This document shows, piece by piece, positions 8,492 to 17,905 of a DNA stretch of 64,000 nucleotides. Source of the DNA: Nonomuraea pusilla (GTDB lineage Bacteria; Actinomycetota; Actinomycetes; Streptosporangiales; Streptosporangiaceae); assembly GCF_900109355.1 (NCBI RefSeq), contig NZ_FOBF01000001.1, positions 62,001 through 126,000 of the forward strand, in the 5' to 3' direction. The translations under genes and the position numbers were made by a program. Positions within the stretch are counted from its first letter, which is position 1. Each line of letters starts with the position of its first letter. The notes under the pieces were generated by a model that saw only the letters and a list, made by a program, of their open reading frames with translations, had not been told where the DNA came from and did not search any database.

Positions 8492-10504
8492 TCAGGAGGC
8501 GAGCTGCTCGGGCAGCGGCTTGTCGTGCAGGACGGTCAGCGAGGTGACCGCGCGGGTGAGCACCACGTACAGGCGGGCCAGGCCCCTCGGCTCCGCCGCC
8601 ACGATGTCGGCGGGCTCGACGACCACGACGTGGTCGTACTCCAGGCCTTTGGCCAGGGTGGCGGGGACGACCAGCAGGCGGTGCTCCTCCTCGGCCGAGT
8701 CGGGGCCGAGCACGGTGTGGGGGAGGCCCGCGAGCTCCTCGGAGACGCGCGGCACCAAAGCGTCGGGCACGATGACGCCGATCGAGCCCTCCCTGGCCAG
8801 CGCCTCCTCGGCGGCCTGGAGGACGGAGCCGCCGGGACGTACCGACAGCGAGCCCTGGCCGGGGCGCAGCGACCTCGGCGCGGCCAGGCCGGGCGCGACG
8901 TCGGGCAGCAGGCGGGCGGCGAAGTCGAGGACCTCGCGCGGCACGCGGAAGCCGAGCGTCAGCTCGGTCACCTCGCCCTCCTCCTGGCCCAGGTGCCTGA
9001 GCACCTCCTGCCAGGAGCGGGTGGACCAGGGGGTGGTGCCCTGGGCCAGGTCGCCGAGCACGGTGGCCGAGCCGTTGCGGCAGCGGCGGCCGAGCGCGCG
9101 CAACTGCATCTCGGACAGGTCCTGGGCCTCGTCCACGACCAGGTGGCCCAGCGACGGCGTGCGTTCCATCAGGTCGCGCAGCTCGTCGAGGAGCGCCGCG
9201 TCGGCGGCCGACCACTTCGCGGACTTCCAGCTCCGGTACGGCTTGGGCCAGAGCAGCATGTCCTGCTCCTCGGCCGACAGGCCGGACCTGGCGGCGCTCG
9301 CCAGGAAGCCGGCGTCGGACAGCAGGCGGAAGAGCACCTGCTCCGCCGTCAGCTTCGGCCAGACCTTGTCCACCAGGGCCTTCACCGGCTTCGACCGGGC
9401 CACCGCGTCCTGCACGCGGTCGTCGGGCGACTCGCCGCGCTGCTCCATCCTGACGAGCACCAGGTGGGCCAGCCGCTGCGCCAGCGCGGCGCGTCCCGGC
9501 AGGTAGCGGGTCGTGCCGCGCAGCGACGCCACGATCTCGCGCACCTCGTGGTCGGCGACCCGGTAGCGGTAGGCGCCCTTGGTGAAGACCAGGCCCTCGT
9601 CCGGCTTCACGATGTGCAGCCAGAGCGCGCGCTCCAGCACCGCGGCCATCCTGGCGTCGCCCTTGACCGCCGCCACCGCCGGGTCCTCCGGCGCGGCGTG
9701 CTCGCCGAGCAGGCCCGGCACGGTGGTCTGGTCGACCTTGACCTCGCCGAGCGCGGGCAGCACCGAGGAGATGTAGGACAGGAACGCGCGGTTCGGGCCG
9801 ACGATCATGACGCCGGCCCTGGCCAGCCGCTCGCGGTGGGTGAACAGCAGGTACGCGGCCCGGTGCAGGCCCACGGCGGTCTTCCCGGTGCCCGGCGCGC
9901 CCTGGACGCACACGGTCTGGGTCAGCGCGGAGCGGACGATCTCGTCCTGGTCGGGCTGGATGGTGGCGACGATGTCGCGCATCGGGCCGGTGCGCGGGCG
10001 CTCGATCTCCTCGGTGAGGATCTTCGAGGGGCCGATCTCGACGCCTTCGCCCAGCGGCTCGTCCTCGTACGCGGTGAGCGCGCCGCCGTGGTAGCCGAAG
10101 CGGCGGCGGCGTACGACGCCCATGGGGTCGGCGGGGCTGGCCTGGTAGAAGGCCCGCGAGACGGGCGCCCGCCAGTCGATGACGAGGGGGCGGCTGGCGG
10201 TGTCGTGGACGTGCCTGCGGCCGACGTAGATGGTGCCGGGCAGGTCGTCGCCCCCGGCGCGGTCGAGGCGGCCGAAGAACAGCGGGGTGTCGGGGTGGTC
10301 GGCGAGCGCGGCCACGCGCTGGTCGAGCAGCGCCTGGAGGATCTGCTGGGAGACCCAGTCGCCGGCGGCGTCGGCCGACAGGGACTGGGCGTGGGCGCGC
10401 ATGGCCTTGAGCGCGGCCCTGGACGCCGCCAGGTGGGCCTGTTCGGCCGTGAGGACGTCGGTGGGGTCGTCGGTTATGTCTGGAGCGAGCTGGTGTGCGG
10501 GCAT
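8492..10504 (-). CDS. helR: HelD/HelR-type superfamily 1 helicase (RNA polymerase recycling ATPase)
   Basis: A 670-residue UvrD/Rep-like ATPase. It shows an N-terminal helical segment (about residues 15-60) that in HelD enters the RNA polymerase channel, Walker [15 protein letters not shown] near residue 205, Walker [12 protein letters not shown] near 450, and C-terminal motifs including [11 protein letters not shown] and LYVVLTRA. HelD proteins remove RNA polymerase from stalled complexes; the HelR subgroup can also displace rifamycin. I find no rifamycin-associated inverted repeat upstream, so antibiotic induction is not supported. Subgroup assignment rests on overall pattern only. ATG 10504 is used; open frame upstream is non-homologous. 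Confidence 0.8.
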   Translation of the reverse strand: MPAHQLAPDITDDPTDVLTAEQAHLAASRAALKAMRAHAQSLSADAAGDWVSQQILQALLDQRVAALADHPDTPLFFGRLDRAGGDDLPGTIYVGRRHVHDTASRPLVIDWRAPVSRAFYQASPADPMGVVRRRRFGYHGGALTAYEDEPLGEGVEIGPSKILTEEIERPRTGPMRDIVATIQPDQDEIVRSALTQTVCVQGAPGTGKTAVGLHRAAYLLFTHRERLARAGVMIVGPNRAFLSYISSVLPALGEVKVDQTTVPGLLGEHAAPEDPAVAAVKGDARMAAVLERALWLHIVKPDEGLVFTKGAYRYRVADHEVREIVASLRGTTRYLPGRAALAQRLAHLVLVRMEQRGESPDDRVQDAVARSKPVKALVDKVWPKLTAEQVLFRLLSDAGFLASAARSGLSAEEQDMLLWPKPYRSWKSAKWSAADAALLDELRDLMERTPSLGHLVVDEAQDLSEMQLRALGRRCRNGSATVLGDLAQGTTPWSTRSWQEVLRHLGQEEGEVTELTLGFRVPREVLDFAARLLPDVAPGLAAPRSLRPGQGSLSVRPGGSVLQAAEEALAREGSIGVIVPDALVPRVSEELAGLPHTVLGPDSAEEEHRLLVVPATLAKGLEYDHVVVVEPADIVAAEPRGLARLYVVLTRAVTSLTVLHDKPLPEQLAS

Positions 10505-10626
10505 GCGGAAGCGCCTCCCGGGTCGAGTGATCGGAGGTGATAACAGGCAGCGAATCCGCCAGTTTAGTGGTCGTTCAGCAACGCTTCCAAAGCATTTACC
10601 GGCCGCCACGCGGGTACGACGGGAAG

Positions 10627-10944
10627 GTGCGGCTCGGATTCTCGCCCCTGCTTCCCACGGTCGCCAGCCTGTTACTGGCCGCGCTGTGGGGGCTCTCCGT
10701 GTTCGGGGGGTGGGGGGTGGAGGCGTTCTGCGCGGGCGGCGGGTCGCCGTCGTCGTGCTCCGAGCGTTACGGCGCGGTCTCCGCCGCGTCGGTGCCGTTC
10801 GCCGTCGCGGCGGCGGTCTGCACGCTGGCCGCCTGGTTCAGGCGCGAGGGGCCCGCGTTCGGCTTCGTGATCGGGGCGGGCGTGGCCTGCTGGGTAGTCG
10901 CGGAGGGCGTGCTGTTCTTCGGAGGCATGCTCGTCCAGTCATAA
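10627..10944 (+). CDS. Small membrane protein of unknown function
   Basis: About 105 residues with three predicted membrane segments: one near residues 12-30, one near 53-75, and one near 80-102. It has no recognisable domain. The start is uncertain: GTG 10627 fits the first hydrophobic segment but has a ribosome-binding-like GGGAAGG directly against it, and GTG 10537 would add 30 polar residues. It contains a TTA leucine codon (in SLLLAA), which in streptomycete-like organisms can make expression depend on the bldA tRNA. It is divergent from helR, with the 122 bases between them probably holding both promoters. Confidence 0.55.
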   Translation: MRLGFSPLLPTVASLLLAALWGLSVFGGWGVEAFCAGGGSPSSCSERYGAVSAASVPFAVAAAVCTLAAWFRREGPAFGFVIGAGVACWVVAEGVLFFGGMLVQS

Positions 10945-11120
10945 AGGCTGGCATTTCCCCGACAATGCGACCAACCTGGTAATACCGAAAAATTCGGGCA
11001 TTTCAGGTGCGTTTGCTGGATCATGGGGGTATGTCGCATGCGGCGTGATAGTACGCAAGTGAGGGGGGTGGTTGGCATGTCGACGGCCCGCGGAGTCTCG
11101 TGGACGTGAGACAACCTTGA

Positions 11121-11153
11121 CGCCTGGCCGCTCGGTGGGCGAGCGGCCAGGCG
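11121..11153. terminator. Bidirectional terminator between the membrane gene and XPB
   Basis: A perfect 14-bp stem CGCCTGGCCGCTCG (11121-11134) with CGAGCGGCCAGGCG (11140-11153), loop of five. It lies between convergent genes and just below the stop of the helicase gene. The other part of this 222-base gap holds a small CCGAA/TTCGG hairpin near 10985-10997 and nothing else I can support. Confidence 0.8.
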
Positions 11154-11166
11154 GTCGCGGTCGGCG

Positions 11167-12819
11167 TCAGACGCCGCCCAGCACGTCGTCGGCGTCCACG
11201 ATCTGGTAGGCGTACCCCTGCTCGGCCAGGAAGCGCTGCCGGTGCGCCGCGAACTCCTGATCGACGGTGTCCCTGCTGACGATCGTGTAGAAGCGCGCGC
11301 CGCCGCCGTCGCTCTTCGGCCGCAGCACCCGGCCCAGCCGCTGCGCCTCCTCCTGCCGCGAGCCGAACGTCCCCGACACCTGGATCGCCACCGACGCCTC
11401 CGGCAGGTCGATCGAGAAGTTCGCGACCTTCGACACCACCAGCACCTGCAGCTCCTTGTCGCGGAACGCCTGGAACAGCCGCTCGCGCTCCTTGATGCGG
11501 GTGTCGCCCTTGATGACCGGCGCGTTCAGGTGCTCGCCCAGCTCGTCGAGCTGGTCGATGTACTGGCCGATCACCAGCACCTGCTCGCCCAGGTGACGGC
11601 GCACCAGCGCCTCGGTCACGTACGTCTTGGACGGCGTCGTCGCGCAGAACCGGTAGCGCTCCTCCGACTCGGCCATCGCGTACGCCAGCCGCTCCTCGTC
11701 GGTCAGCGTGACCCGCACCTCGACGCAGTCGGCGGGCGCGATCCAGCCCTGGTTCTCCATCTCCTTCCACGGCGCGTCGTAGCGCTTCGGGCCGATCAGG
11801 GAGAACACGTCGCCCTCGCGGCCGTCCTCGCGCACCAGCGTCGCCGTCAGGCCGATGCGGCGGCGCGCCTGCAGGTCGGCCGTCATCCTGAAGATCGGCG
11901 CGGGCAGCAGGTGCACCTCGTCGTAGACGATGAGGCCCCAGTCGCGCGCGTCGAACAGCTCCAGGTGGCTGTAGACGCCCTTCCGCCTGGTCGTCATCAC
12001 CTGGTACGTGGCGATCGTGACCGGGCGGATCTCCTTCTTGCTGCCCGAGTACTCGCCGATCTCGTCCTCCGTCAGCGACGTGCGCTTGATCAGCTCGGTC
12101 TTCCACTGGTGGGCGGAGACCGTGTTCGTCACCAGGATGAGCGTGGTGGCGCGGGCGTGCGCCATGGCGGCCGCGCCCACGATGGTCTTGCCGGCGCCGC
12201 ACGGCAGCACGACGACGCCGGAACCGCCGTTCCAGAAGGCGTCGGCCGCCTCCTGCTGGTACGGGCGCAGCGCCCAGCCGTCCTGCAGCAGGTCGATCGG
12301 GTGGCGCTCGCCGTCGACGTAGCCGGCGAGGTCCTCGGCGGGCCAGCCCAGTTTGAGCAGCGCCTGCTTGACGTTGCCGCGGTCGCTCGGGTGGACGATC
12401 ACCGAGTCGGGGCCCAGGCGCTCGCCCAGCATCGGCTGGATCTTCCTCGAGCGCAGCACCTCCTCCAGCACCGCCCGGTCGGTGGAGGTGAGCACCAGGC
12501 CGTGGACGGGGTCCTTCTCCAGGCGCAGCCGGCCGTAGCGGGCCATCGTCTCGGCGACGTCCACGAGCAGCGCGTGCGGCACCGGGTAGCGGCTGAAGCT
12601 GATCAGCGCGTCGACGACCTGCTCGGCGTCGTGCCCGGCGGCGCGCGCGTTCCACAGCGCGAGCGGCGTGACCCGGTAGGTGTGGACGTGCTCGGGAGCG
12701 CGCTCAAGCTCGGCGAACGGCGCGATGGCCTTCCGGCACTCGCCGGCCTTCTCGTGGTCGACCTCGAGCAGCAGTGTTTTGTCGGACTGGACGATGAGCG
12801 GGCCGTCGTTCACGGACAT
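11167..12819 (-). CDS. XPB/ERCC3-type DNA repair helicase
   Basis: A 550-residue superfamily 2 3'-5' helicase of the XPB family. The first ~180 residues form the N-terminal damage-recognition-like domain. The helicase core has Q-motif-like LRPYQQEAA, Walker A LPCGAGKTIVG, DEVH box VYDEVHLL, and LTATLVREDGRE with the RED motif diagnostic of XPB; the C-terminal RecA domain carries QRLGRVLRPKSDGG. Bacterial XPB unwinds DNA in vitro; its cellular role in actinobacteria, which also have UvrABC, remains unclear. The ATG at 12819 gives the usual length. A helicase-associated/WYL protein is encoded at 15500-17839; this neighbourhood is often seen in actinobacteria. Confidence 0.95.
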   Translation of the reverse strand: MSVNDGPLIVQSDKTLLLEVDHEKAGECRKAIAPFAELERAPEHVHTYRVTPLALWNARAAGHDAEQVVDALISFSRYPVPHALLVDVAETMARYGRLRLEKDPVHGLVLTSTDRAVLEEVLRSRKIQPMLGERLGPDSVIVHPSDRGNVKQALLKLGWPAEDLAGYVDGERHPIDLLQDGWALRPYQQEAADAFWNGGSGVVVLPCGAGKTIVGAAAMAHARATTLILVTNTVSAHQWKTELIKRTSLTEDEIGEYSGSKKEIRPVTIATYQVMTTRRKGVYSHLELFDARDWGLIVYDEVHLLPAPIFRMTADLQARRRIGLTATLVREDGREGDVFSLIGPKRYDAPWKEMENQGWIAPADCVEVRVTLTDEERLAYAMAESEERYRFCATTPSKTYVTEALVRRHLGEQVLVIGQYIDQLDELGEHLNAPVIKGDTRIKERERLFQAFRDKELQVLVVSKVANFSIDLPEASVAIQVSGTFGSRQEEAQRLGRVLRPKSDGGGARFYTIVSRDTVDQEFAAHRQRFLAEQGYAYQIVDADDVLGGV

Positions 12820-12919
12820 CCCTTCCTACGGTTGACCCTTATCCAACACGCGCGAAGGCAGGAACAGTCCCCGAACCGGTCATCAATCCCCAGCGAGCGG
12901 GCCTCGCGCGGGGCAGGTC

Positions 12920-14416
12920 CTAGGCGAGGCGGGCGCGCAGGGCCGCGCGGTCCAGCTTCAGCGCGGGCGTCAGCGGCAGGGCGTCGGCGAGCACGACCTC
13001 GCGCGGGCGGCGCACCCGGCCGACGCGCTCCGCGGCCCACGCCGCGAGCTCGCCCGCCGTCGCCGCGGCTCCCGTCCTGAGCTGGACGAACGCCACCACC
13101 TCCTGGCCCACCGCCGGGTCGGGACGGCCCACGACGCCCGACATGACCACGTCGGGATGCGCGTCGAGCGCGTCCTCCACCTCGCGCGGGAACACGGTGA
13201 AGCCGCCCCTGACGATCGCGTCCCGCTTCCTGTCGACCACGTACAGGTAGCCGTCGTCGTCCACGCAGCCGACGTCGCCGGTGCGCAGCTCGCCGTCCAC
13301 GAGCGCGGCGTCGCCGGGGCCCGGCCGGCCGCCGGCCCAGTAGCCGAGCATGAGCCGGTCGCCGGAGACGCAGATCTCGCCCAGGTCGCCGGGCTCCACA
13401 GGGGCGCCGTCGGCGTCGCGCACGGTGACGGCGTGCCCGGCCAGCGGCAGCCCCACGCTGCCCACCCGGCGCCGTCCCGGCGGGTTGAAGGAGGTCACGG
13501 CGCCGGTCTCGGTCATGCCGTAGCCCTCCAGCACCACCACGCCCGGCATCCTGCGCTCGAACTCCGCGATCGTCCGCCTGCCCAGCGGCTCGGCGCCGCA
13601 GGTCAGGTACGCCAGGTCGGGCAGCGGGTGGTCCTCGAGCGGCTCGGCCAGCAGCGTGCGGATCATGGCGGGGGTCACCGCGCCGAACCCGGCCCGCAGC
13701 TCCGCCGCCAGCCGCAGGAACCCCTCGGGCTCGAAGCCGTCCATGAGCACGGTCTGCCGGGGCGCGGGGGCGTGCAGCCCGGCGAGCCAGACGGCCATCC
13801 CGTACGCGTGGGTGAGCGGCACGGGGACGAGGCCGCGGTCCACCCCGTCCTGGCGGGACAGCGCGCAGGCGTCGCGGGCGACGTGCCAGAGCGCGCCGTG
13901 GCCGAGCATGACGCCCTTGGCCGGGCCGGTGGTGCCGCTCGTGTAGGCGAGCACGGCCAGGTCGCCGGGGTCGCGGCGCACGGGGCCGCGTTCTGGCCCG
14001 CGTTCCAGCTCCGACGTCCCCGCGAAGACGGGGACGTCCCCGGCGGCGGCCCGTACGGTCGGTTCAAGGCCGGGCGAGGTGACGACGGCGCGGGCGCCGC
14101 TGTCGGCGAGGACGTGCCGCAGGCGGTCGGTGAGGACGTGCCGCGGGTCGCCCGCGCCGGGCACGACCGGCGTCGCGACGGCCCCGGCCGACCAGACGGC
14201 CTGGAGGGCGAGCGGCAGCTCGGGGACGTTCGGCAGGGCCACGACGACCCGGTCGCCCGGTCCGATCCCGGCCTCGGCGAGGCCGCCGCACATCCGCCGG
14301 GCCCGCGCGGCCAGGGCGTGGGCGCGGTGCCAGACGCCCGCGGAGAAGACGGCGTCGTGGTCGTCGAAACGGTTCCATGCCTCCTCGGCCAGCCGGCCCA
14401 GCGTGTGCTCGCTCAC
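12920..14416 (-). CDS. AMP-dependent acyl-CoA ligase (ANL superfamily)
   Basis: A 498-residue adenylate-forming enzyme. It has A3 motif YTSGTTGPAKGVMLGH, A5 EGYGMTETGAV, A7 ELRTGDVGCVDDDGYLYV, A8 RKRDAIVRGGFTVFPREVE, and an A10-like end PLTPALKLDRAAL with the catalytic Lys. It should activate a carboxylic acid as acyl-AMP and pass it to CoA; the chain length of the substrate cannot be read from this. The start is taken at GTG 14416; no good ribosome-binding site is visible. No other fatty-acid or natural-product gene is near, so this is probably a stand-alone ligase. Confidence 0.88.
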   Translation of the reverse strand: MSEHTLGRLAEEAWNRFDDHDAVFSAGVWHRAHALAARARRMCGGLAEAGIGPGDRVVVALPNVPELPLALQAVWSAGAVATPVVPGAGDPRHVLTDRLRHVLADSGARAVVTSPGLEPTVRAAAGDVPVFAGTSELERGPERGPVRRDPGDLAVLAYTSGTTGPAKGVMLGHGALWHVARDACALSRQDGVDRGLVPVPLTHAYGMAVWLAGLHAPAPRQTVLMDGFEPEGFLRLAAELRAGFGAVTPAMIRTLLAEPLEDHPLPDLAYLTCGAEPLGRRTIAEFERRMPGVVVLEGYGMTETGAVTSFNPPGRRRVGSVGLPLAGHAVTVRDADGAPVEPGDLGEICVSGDRLMLGYWAGGRPGPGDAALVDGELRTGDVGCVDDDGYLYVVDRKRDAIVRGGFTVFPREVEDALDAHPDVVMSGVVGRPDPAVGQEVVAFVQLRTGAAATAGELAAWAAERVGRVRRPREVVLADALPLTPALKLDRAALRARLA

Positions 14417-14720
14417 ATCAACAGATGATGCGCGGTGCGGACAGGAGTCAACCCCATGGCCGACTTGACTGCCCTTGTGGAAGATGTTGTGATGCCTCGT
14501 AAATAGACATAAGTCTACTTCTATAGCTTTGGTGTTTTCTGTCCCGCCTGCTCCGCATCGGCAGGGGATTTGGTACGCGGACCTGGTGACATGCCTGTTC
14601 CGAGTGGTACGGAACCATCGCGGCGCGGGCCGCGTATAAACCGGGGAAAGCACTTCGGCGCAATGCGCCGGACGCCCTGTTTTCCGCAGAAATCAAGCTG
14701 ACAATGGCCGAGGGGACTAC
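14417..14720. other. 304-base divergent intergenic region with a small palindrome
   Basis: This gap separates the ligase gene (minus) from the gene at 14721 (plus) and is visibly less GC-rich near 14480-14540. It holds the inverted repeat TAGAC-ATAA-GTCTA at 14504-14517, operator-like in size, and the promoter candidate at 14611-14638. I see no RNA gene or further reading frame in it. Confidence 0.5.
14611..14638 (+). promoter_or_regulatory. Candidate ECF-sigma promoter
   Basis: GGAACC (14611-14616), 16 bases, CGTATA (14633-14638). This resembles the GGAAC-N16/17-CGT promoters of ECF sigma factors and lies about 80 bases before the start at 14721. TATAAA (14635-14640) could alternatively act as a vegetative -10. 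Confidence 0.35.
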
Positions 14721-15440
14721 GTGACCGAGACGCCTGCACCGGGCGCACCACACCTTGACGCGACGGCACCGACCCGTGGCGTCATGACCGTCGACGACCG
14801 CCTGCGACCGGTGACCTCCCCCGTCACCGGCGACCTGGACCGGCGGACGGCCGACACCCTCCTCCGCTCCTACCTGGAGCCCGCCTGCTTCCCCGAGGCC
14901 GTCCATCGCCTGTCCGTCCGCCACCTGCTCGTCCTCGTCGGCGAGGAGGAGACCGGCAGGCGGCTCGGCGCCATCGCCCTGCTGTCCCGCATGTCGCTCG
15001 CGGAGAGCACGATCACCGTGCTCTCCCCGGGCCGCACCCTCGCCGACCTGCTCTCCCGCACCGAGTACGCCCCCGGCAGGGCCTACCTCCTGCACGACTG
15101 GACCGCCGAGAGCACCGACGGCCCCCGGCTGCTCGACCTCGCCCGCGCGCTGGCCGAGGTCGGCTCCTACCTCGTCATCACCCGCCACGGCGCCCCCTCG
15201 CCGGCGGCCGAGGTGGAGCACGCCTGGTCGGCGCCCGACCCCGGAGACCTGTTCGACCTGTGCGTCCACGCCCTCGACCGCACCGCCCGCAGGACGCCCG
15301 AGGAGATCGCCGTCGCGAGGGACCGTGCGCGGGCCCTGCCCACCCCGGCCGAGGTCGTGCGCCTCGCCTCCCGCCTCCTCCAGGACGCCGGGCCCGCCGA
15401 CGACGCGGCGGCCGGCCTGCGCGCGCTCGCCGGCGCCTGA
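14721..15440 (+). CDS. Orphan protein with a degenerate P-loop region
   Basis: A 239-residue soluble protein I cannot name. Residues 69-81 read LLVLVGEEETGRR, where a Walker A would be expected after a hydrophobic strand; the Lys-Ser/Thr pair is replaced by Arg-Arg. Residues 121-127 (AYLLHDW) sit where a Walker B strand would be, and SYLVITRHG follows like a sensor-1 strand. The arrangement resembles the front half of large actinobacterial STAND-like or AAA-like ATPases that begin with a helical lead-in, so this may be a shortened, ATP-binding-dead relative. GTG 14721 with GAGGGGA upstream is a convincing start. It is followed by a short tandem repeat. Confidence 0.6.
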   Translation: MTETPAPGAPHLDATAPTRGVMTVDDRLRPVTSPVTGDLDRRTADTLLRSYLEPACFPEAVHRLSVRHLLVLVGEEETGRRLGAIALLSRMSLAESTITVLSPGRTLADLLSRTEYAPGRAYLLHDWTAESTDGPRLLDLARALAEVGSYLVITRHGAPSPAAEVEHAWSAPDPGDLFDLCVHALDRTARRTPEEIAVARDRARALPTPAEVVRLASRLLQDAGPADDAAAGLRALAGA

Positions 15441-15442
15441 CA

Positions 15443-15506
15443 CCGGCTCAGAGCCCGGCTCGGAGACACCGGCTCGGAGACGCCGGCTCGGGGTCCGGCT
15501 CAGAGC
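15443..15506. repeat. 12-14 bp tandem repeat between convergent genes
   Basis: Five imperfect units beginning CCGGCTC: 15443-15454, 15455-15468, 15469-15482, 15483-15494, 15495-15506. Units 1 and 5 are identical, and units 2 and 3 differ at one base. The last unit contains the stop codon (15500-15502) of the minus-strand gene. Confidence 0.75.
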
Positions 15507-17839
15507 CCGGCGACGCCTGTGATGCGGTGGAGCGCGAAGCGGTGCACGGCCGCCCTCGTCTCGTCGTACGCCGTCAGGTAGCCGCCCTCCATCCTGGCCG
15601 GCTCCAGGATGCGGGAGGTGGCGTTGCCCTGCGAGTCGAGGTAGCCGATCCACACCCGCACGCCCTGCCTGATGGCGTCCTGCAGCGCGCTGATCGTGGC
15701 CGTCGCGGGCCCGCGCGGCAGCCGCCCGTCGGGCGCGTCCACCGGCTCGCGCCTGGCCAGGTGCGCCGCGTCGCCCGCCCGCAGCGCGCGCACGGCCGCC
15801 GCCGCCACCTCCGGGTCGAGCCCGTTCGCCGTGGACGTGCCGCGCACCGGGGCCGCGCCCTCCGTACGCCTGCTGTCGAGCTGGGAGATGAGCACGTCGC
15901 CGTCCAGCGACTCGGCCACGGGGGCGTACCCCATGGCCCGCAGCGAGTCGACCAGCGCGGCGCGCGACGAGCGCGAGGCGAGCACCGTGGGCGCGAGCCT
16001 GCGCAGCCGCAGCGTGGCGGCCCTGCGGTCGGCGGTGATCTGGTCGAGCAGCGCGGGGTCGTCGCACCTGACGTACGCGCTGGCCGTGCCCACCCGGATC
16101 CTGCCGTGCCGCCTGGCGACGTCGGTGACCAGGTACGACAGCGTCTGCGGCACCGGCGTGGCCGAGTGCCGCGCGAGCACGCCGAGCAGCTCCTCCGCGC
16201 CGTGGCCCGCGTCGAGCGCCCGCCTGACCGAGGTCTCGCTGAACCGGTAGACCGTGGCGCCGCCCTTGGACTCGACGTCGGCGCTGAGCGCCATCCACCT
16301 GTTGAGCTCGCTGGTCAGCGGGCCGGGTGCGACCGCCGTGAGGTCGGCCTGGAGCAGCACGTGGTCGACGGGCTCCGGCAGCAGCGGGGCCAGCGCGGCG
16401 GCGGCGTCGCCGCCCTCCAGCAGCGCCCGCCCGTGCGCCGACATGGCGCCGAGGCCCGTGACGCCGAGCTGCTCGGCCTCCCGCAACGCGAACTCGGTGA
16501 GCTGCTCGCGCAGCGGCCCCCTGCGGCGCGGCTGCTCCCACTCCAGCCTGGCCAGCACCGACTCCCGCGACGGGGCGAGCCCCGGGGCGGCCGCCAGCAC
16601 GCCCAGCGTGGCGGTGCGGACGCCCGGCGCGGAGGCGCGGCGCAGGTCGGCGTGGAGCGCGTTGAGCGGCCTGTCGCGGTCGTCGCGCTCTCCGACGAGG
16701 CCGGGCACGCGGTCGGTGTGCAGCCAGGCCGCCGCCAGCGCCACCCAGCGTTCCGCCGTGGACCTGACCCGCCACAGGTCGTAGCCCTGCGTCGGCAGCC
16801 ACTCGCCGTCGACGCCGCCCCCCGCCGCGACCAGCCCCGCCGCGTGCGCCACCTCGATCACCAGCGCGGCCACCCACTCGGGCACGTCGAGCTCGCCCGC
16901 CGCGCGCTTCAGGTCGCGCACCCCGAGCCCGCCGGTGCGCAGCACGCCCGGCGGGTCGACGCTCCACCGCTCGCACAGCTCCTCGACCGCCCTGACGAAC
17001 GTGAACGCCTGCCCGGCCGCCGTGCGGCCCGCCAGCGCCCGGTCGCGGCCGGCGCCCTCCAGCGGGGGCGGGGTGGCCCGCAGGTCGCGGTGGACCCGGC
17101 CGCCGCGCAGGTACAGCCCCACCTCCCGGGGCAGCGTGACGCTCTCCTCGCCCGTGGCCGCCAGCAGCCCCCGGGCCAGCAGCTCCTCGATGGGCGAGCG
17201 GGCCGACGCCACCCGGACCTCGCGCCTGGCGTTCGGCACCCGGCCGGTGGGCGGCCCCCAGGCGAGCTGGTCGAGCGCGCCCCTGGCCTCGGCCGAGACC
17301 TCCGCGACCAGCGGGCCCGGCTCGGACAGCGCCGCCGCCAGCCGCTCCTTGCCCGGCCCTTCGGTGCCGGGAGCGACGTCGTCGGCCATCTCGTCGAGCT
17401 GCTCGGGCGGGTGGTGGCGGAACGCCTCGACCGCCCTCGGCCCGAGGCCCGCCGGGTCGTCGAGCACCTTGCGCACGCCGGGGCCCAGGTCGAGCGCGTC
17501 GTCGGGGCCGTACACGAGGGCGAGGTCGCGCAGCCGGTCGAGCGCGGACGACAGCGCGGGCTCGGGCCCGCCCTCCGCCAGCGCCGCGCCGACGAGCGCG
17601 CGCAGCTCCTCCTTGGACGCCGGCGTCTCGCGGACGGCCAGCGTCTCGACGACGGCGAGGGTGAAGCGGTCGAGCCGGTCGAGCGCCCTCGCGACCGCCG
17701 ACGGGCTGGCCGCACGCCCCGCCAGGCCCTCCAGATGCGCGGGCACCGGAGTGATCAGCTCGGGACGCGCGGAGACGAGCGCCCGCAGCTGTGCGTCGGT
17801 GCGCCCCCTGATCCACTCCGTGAACTCCATCGATGCCAT
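15500..17839 (-). CDS. Helicase-associated domain protein with C-terminal WYL-like domain
   Basis: A 779-residue protein of the actinobacterial helicase-associated (Helicase_C_3-like) family. The first ~530 residues are Leu/Ala/Arg-rich winged-helix-like repeats with no Walker A or DEAD box, so it is not itself a helicase. The middle (about 560-660) includes a stretch resembling the N-terminal domain of XPB. The last ~60 residues, with VWIGYLDSQGNATSRILEP and HRFALHRITGV, have the WYL-domain pattern, a ligand-binding fold often found in DNA-damage or phage-defence regulators. It may work with the XPB helicase encoded at 11167-12819. Start ATG 17839; ATG 17830 is possible. Confidence 0.75.
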   Translation of the reverse strand: MASMEFTEWIRGRTDAQLRALVSARPELITPVPAHLEGLAGRAASPSAVARALDRLDRFTLAVVETLAVRETPASKEELRALVGAALAEGGPEPALSSALDRLRDLALVYGPDDALDLGPGVRKVLDDPAGLGPRAVEAFRHHPPEQLDEMADDVAPGTEGPGKERLAAALSEPGPLVAEVSAEARGALDQLAWGPPTGRVPNARREVRVASARSPIEELLARGLLAATGEESVTLPREVGLYLRGGRVHRDLRATPPPLEGAGRDRALAGRTAAGQAFTFVRAVEELCERWSVDPPGVLRTGGLGVRDLKRAAGELDVPEWVAALVIEVAHAAGLVAAGGGVDGEWLPTQGYDLWRVRSTAERWVALAAAWLHTDRVPGLVGERDDRDRPLNALHADLRRASAPGVRTATLGVLAAAPGLAPSRESVLARLEWEQPRRRGPLREQLTEFALREAEQLGVTGLGAMSAHGRALLEGGDAAAALAPLLPEPVDHVLLQADLTAVAPGPLTSELNRWMALSADVESKGGATVYRFSETSVRRALDAGHGAEELLGVLARHSATPVPQTLSYLVTDVARRHGRIRVGTASAYVRCDDPALLDQITADRRAATLRLRRLAPTVLASRSSRAALVDSLRAMGYAPVAESLDGDVLISQLDSRRTEGAAPVRGTSTANGLDPEVAAAAVRALRAGDAAHLARREPVDAPDGRLPRGPATATISALQDAIRQGVRVWIGYLDSQGNATSRILEPARMEGGYLTAYDETRAAVHRFALHRITGVAGL

Positions 17840-17905
17840 GGTATGTCGCCCCTGCTCGGGGCCGACCTCACCGGGCCCGCGGGCCCGCGGGCGCGGGGCG
17901 GGGGG

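Noticed and set aside
10505..10626. Looked for a rifamycin-associated inverted repeat upstream of helR
   Set aside because: No GC-rich 19-bp palindrome of that kind is visible, so rifamycin induction is not claimed.
11077..11109. Ten-codon frame MSTARGVSWT after a purine-rich stretch
   Set aside because: It has a plausible ribosome-binding site but no gene follows in frame, and a terminator stands directly behind; too little to call.
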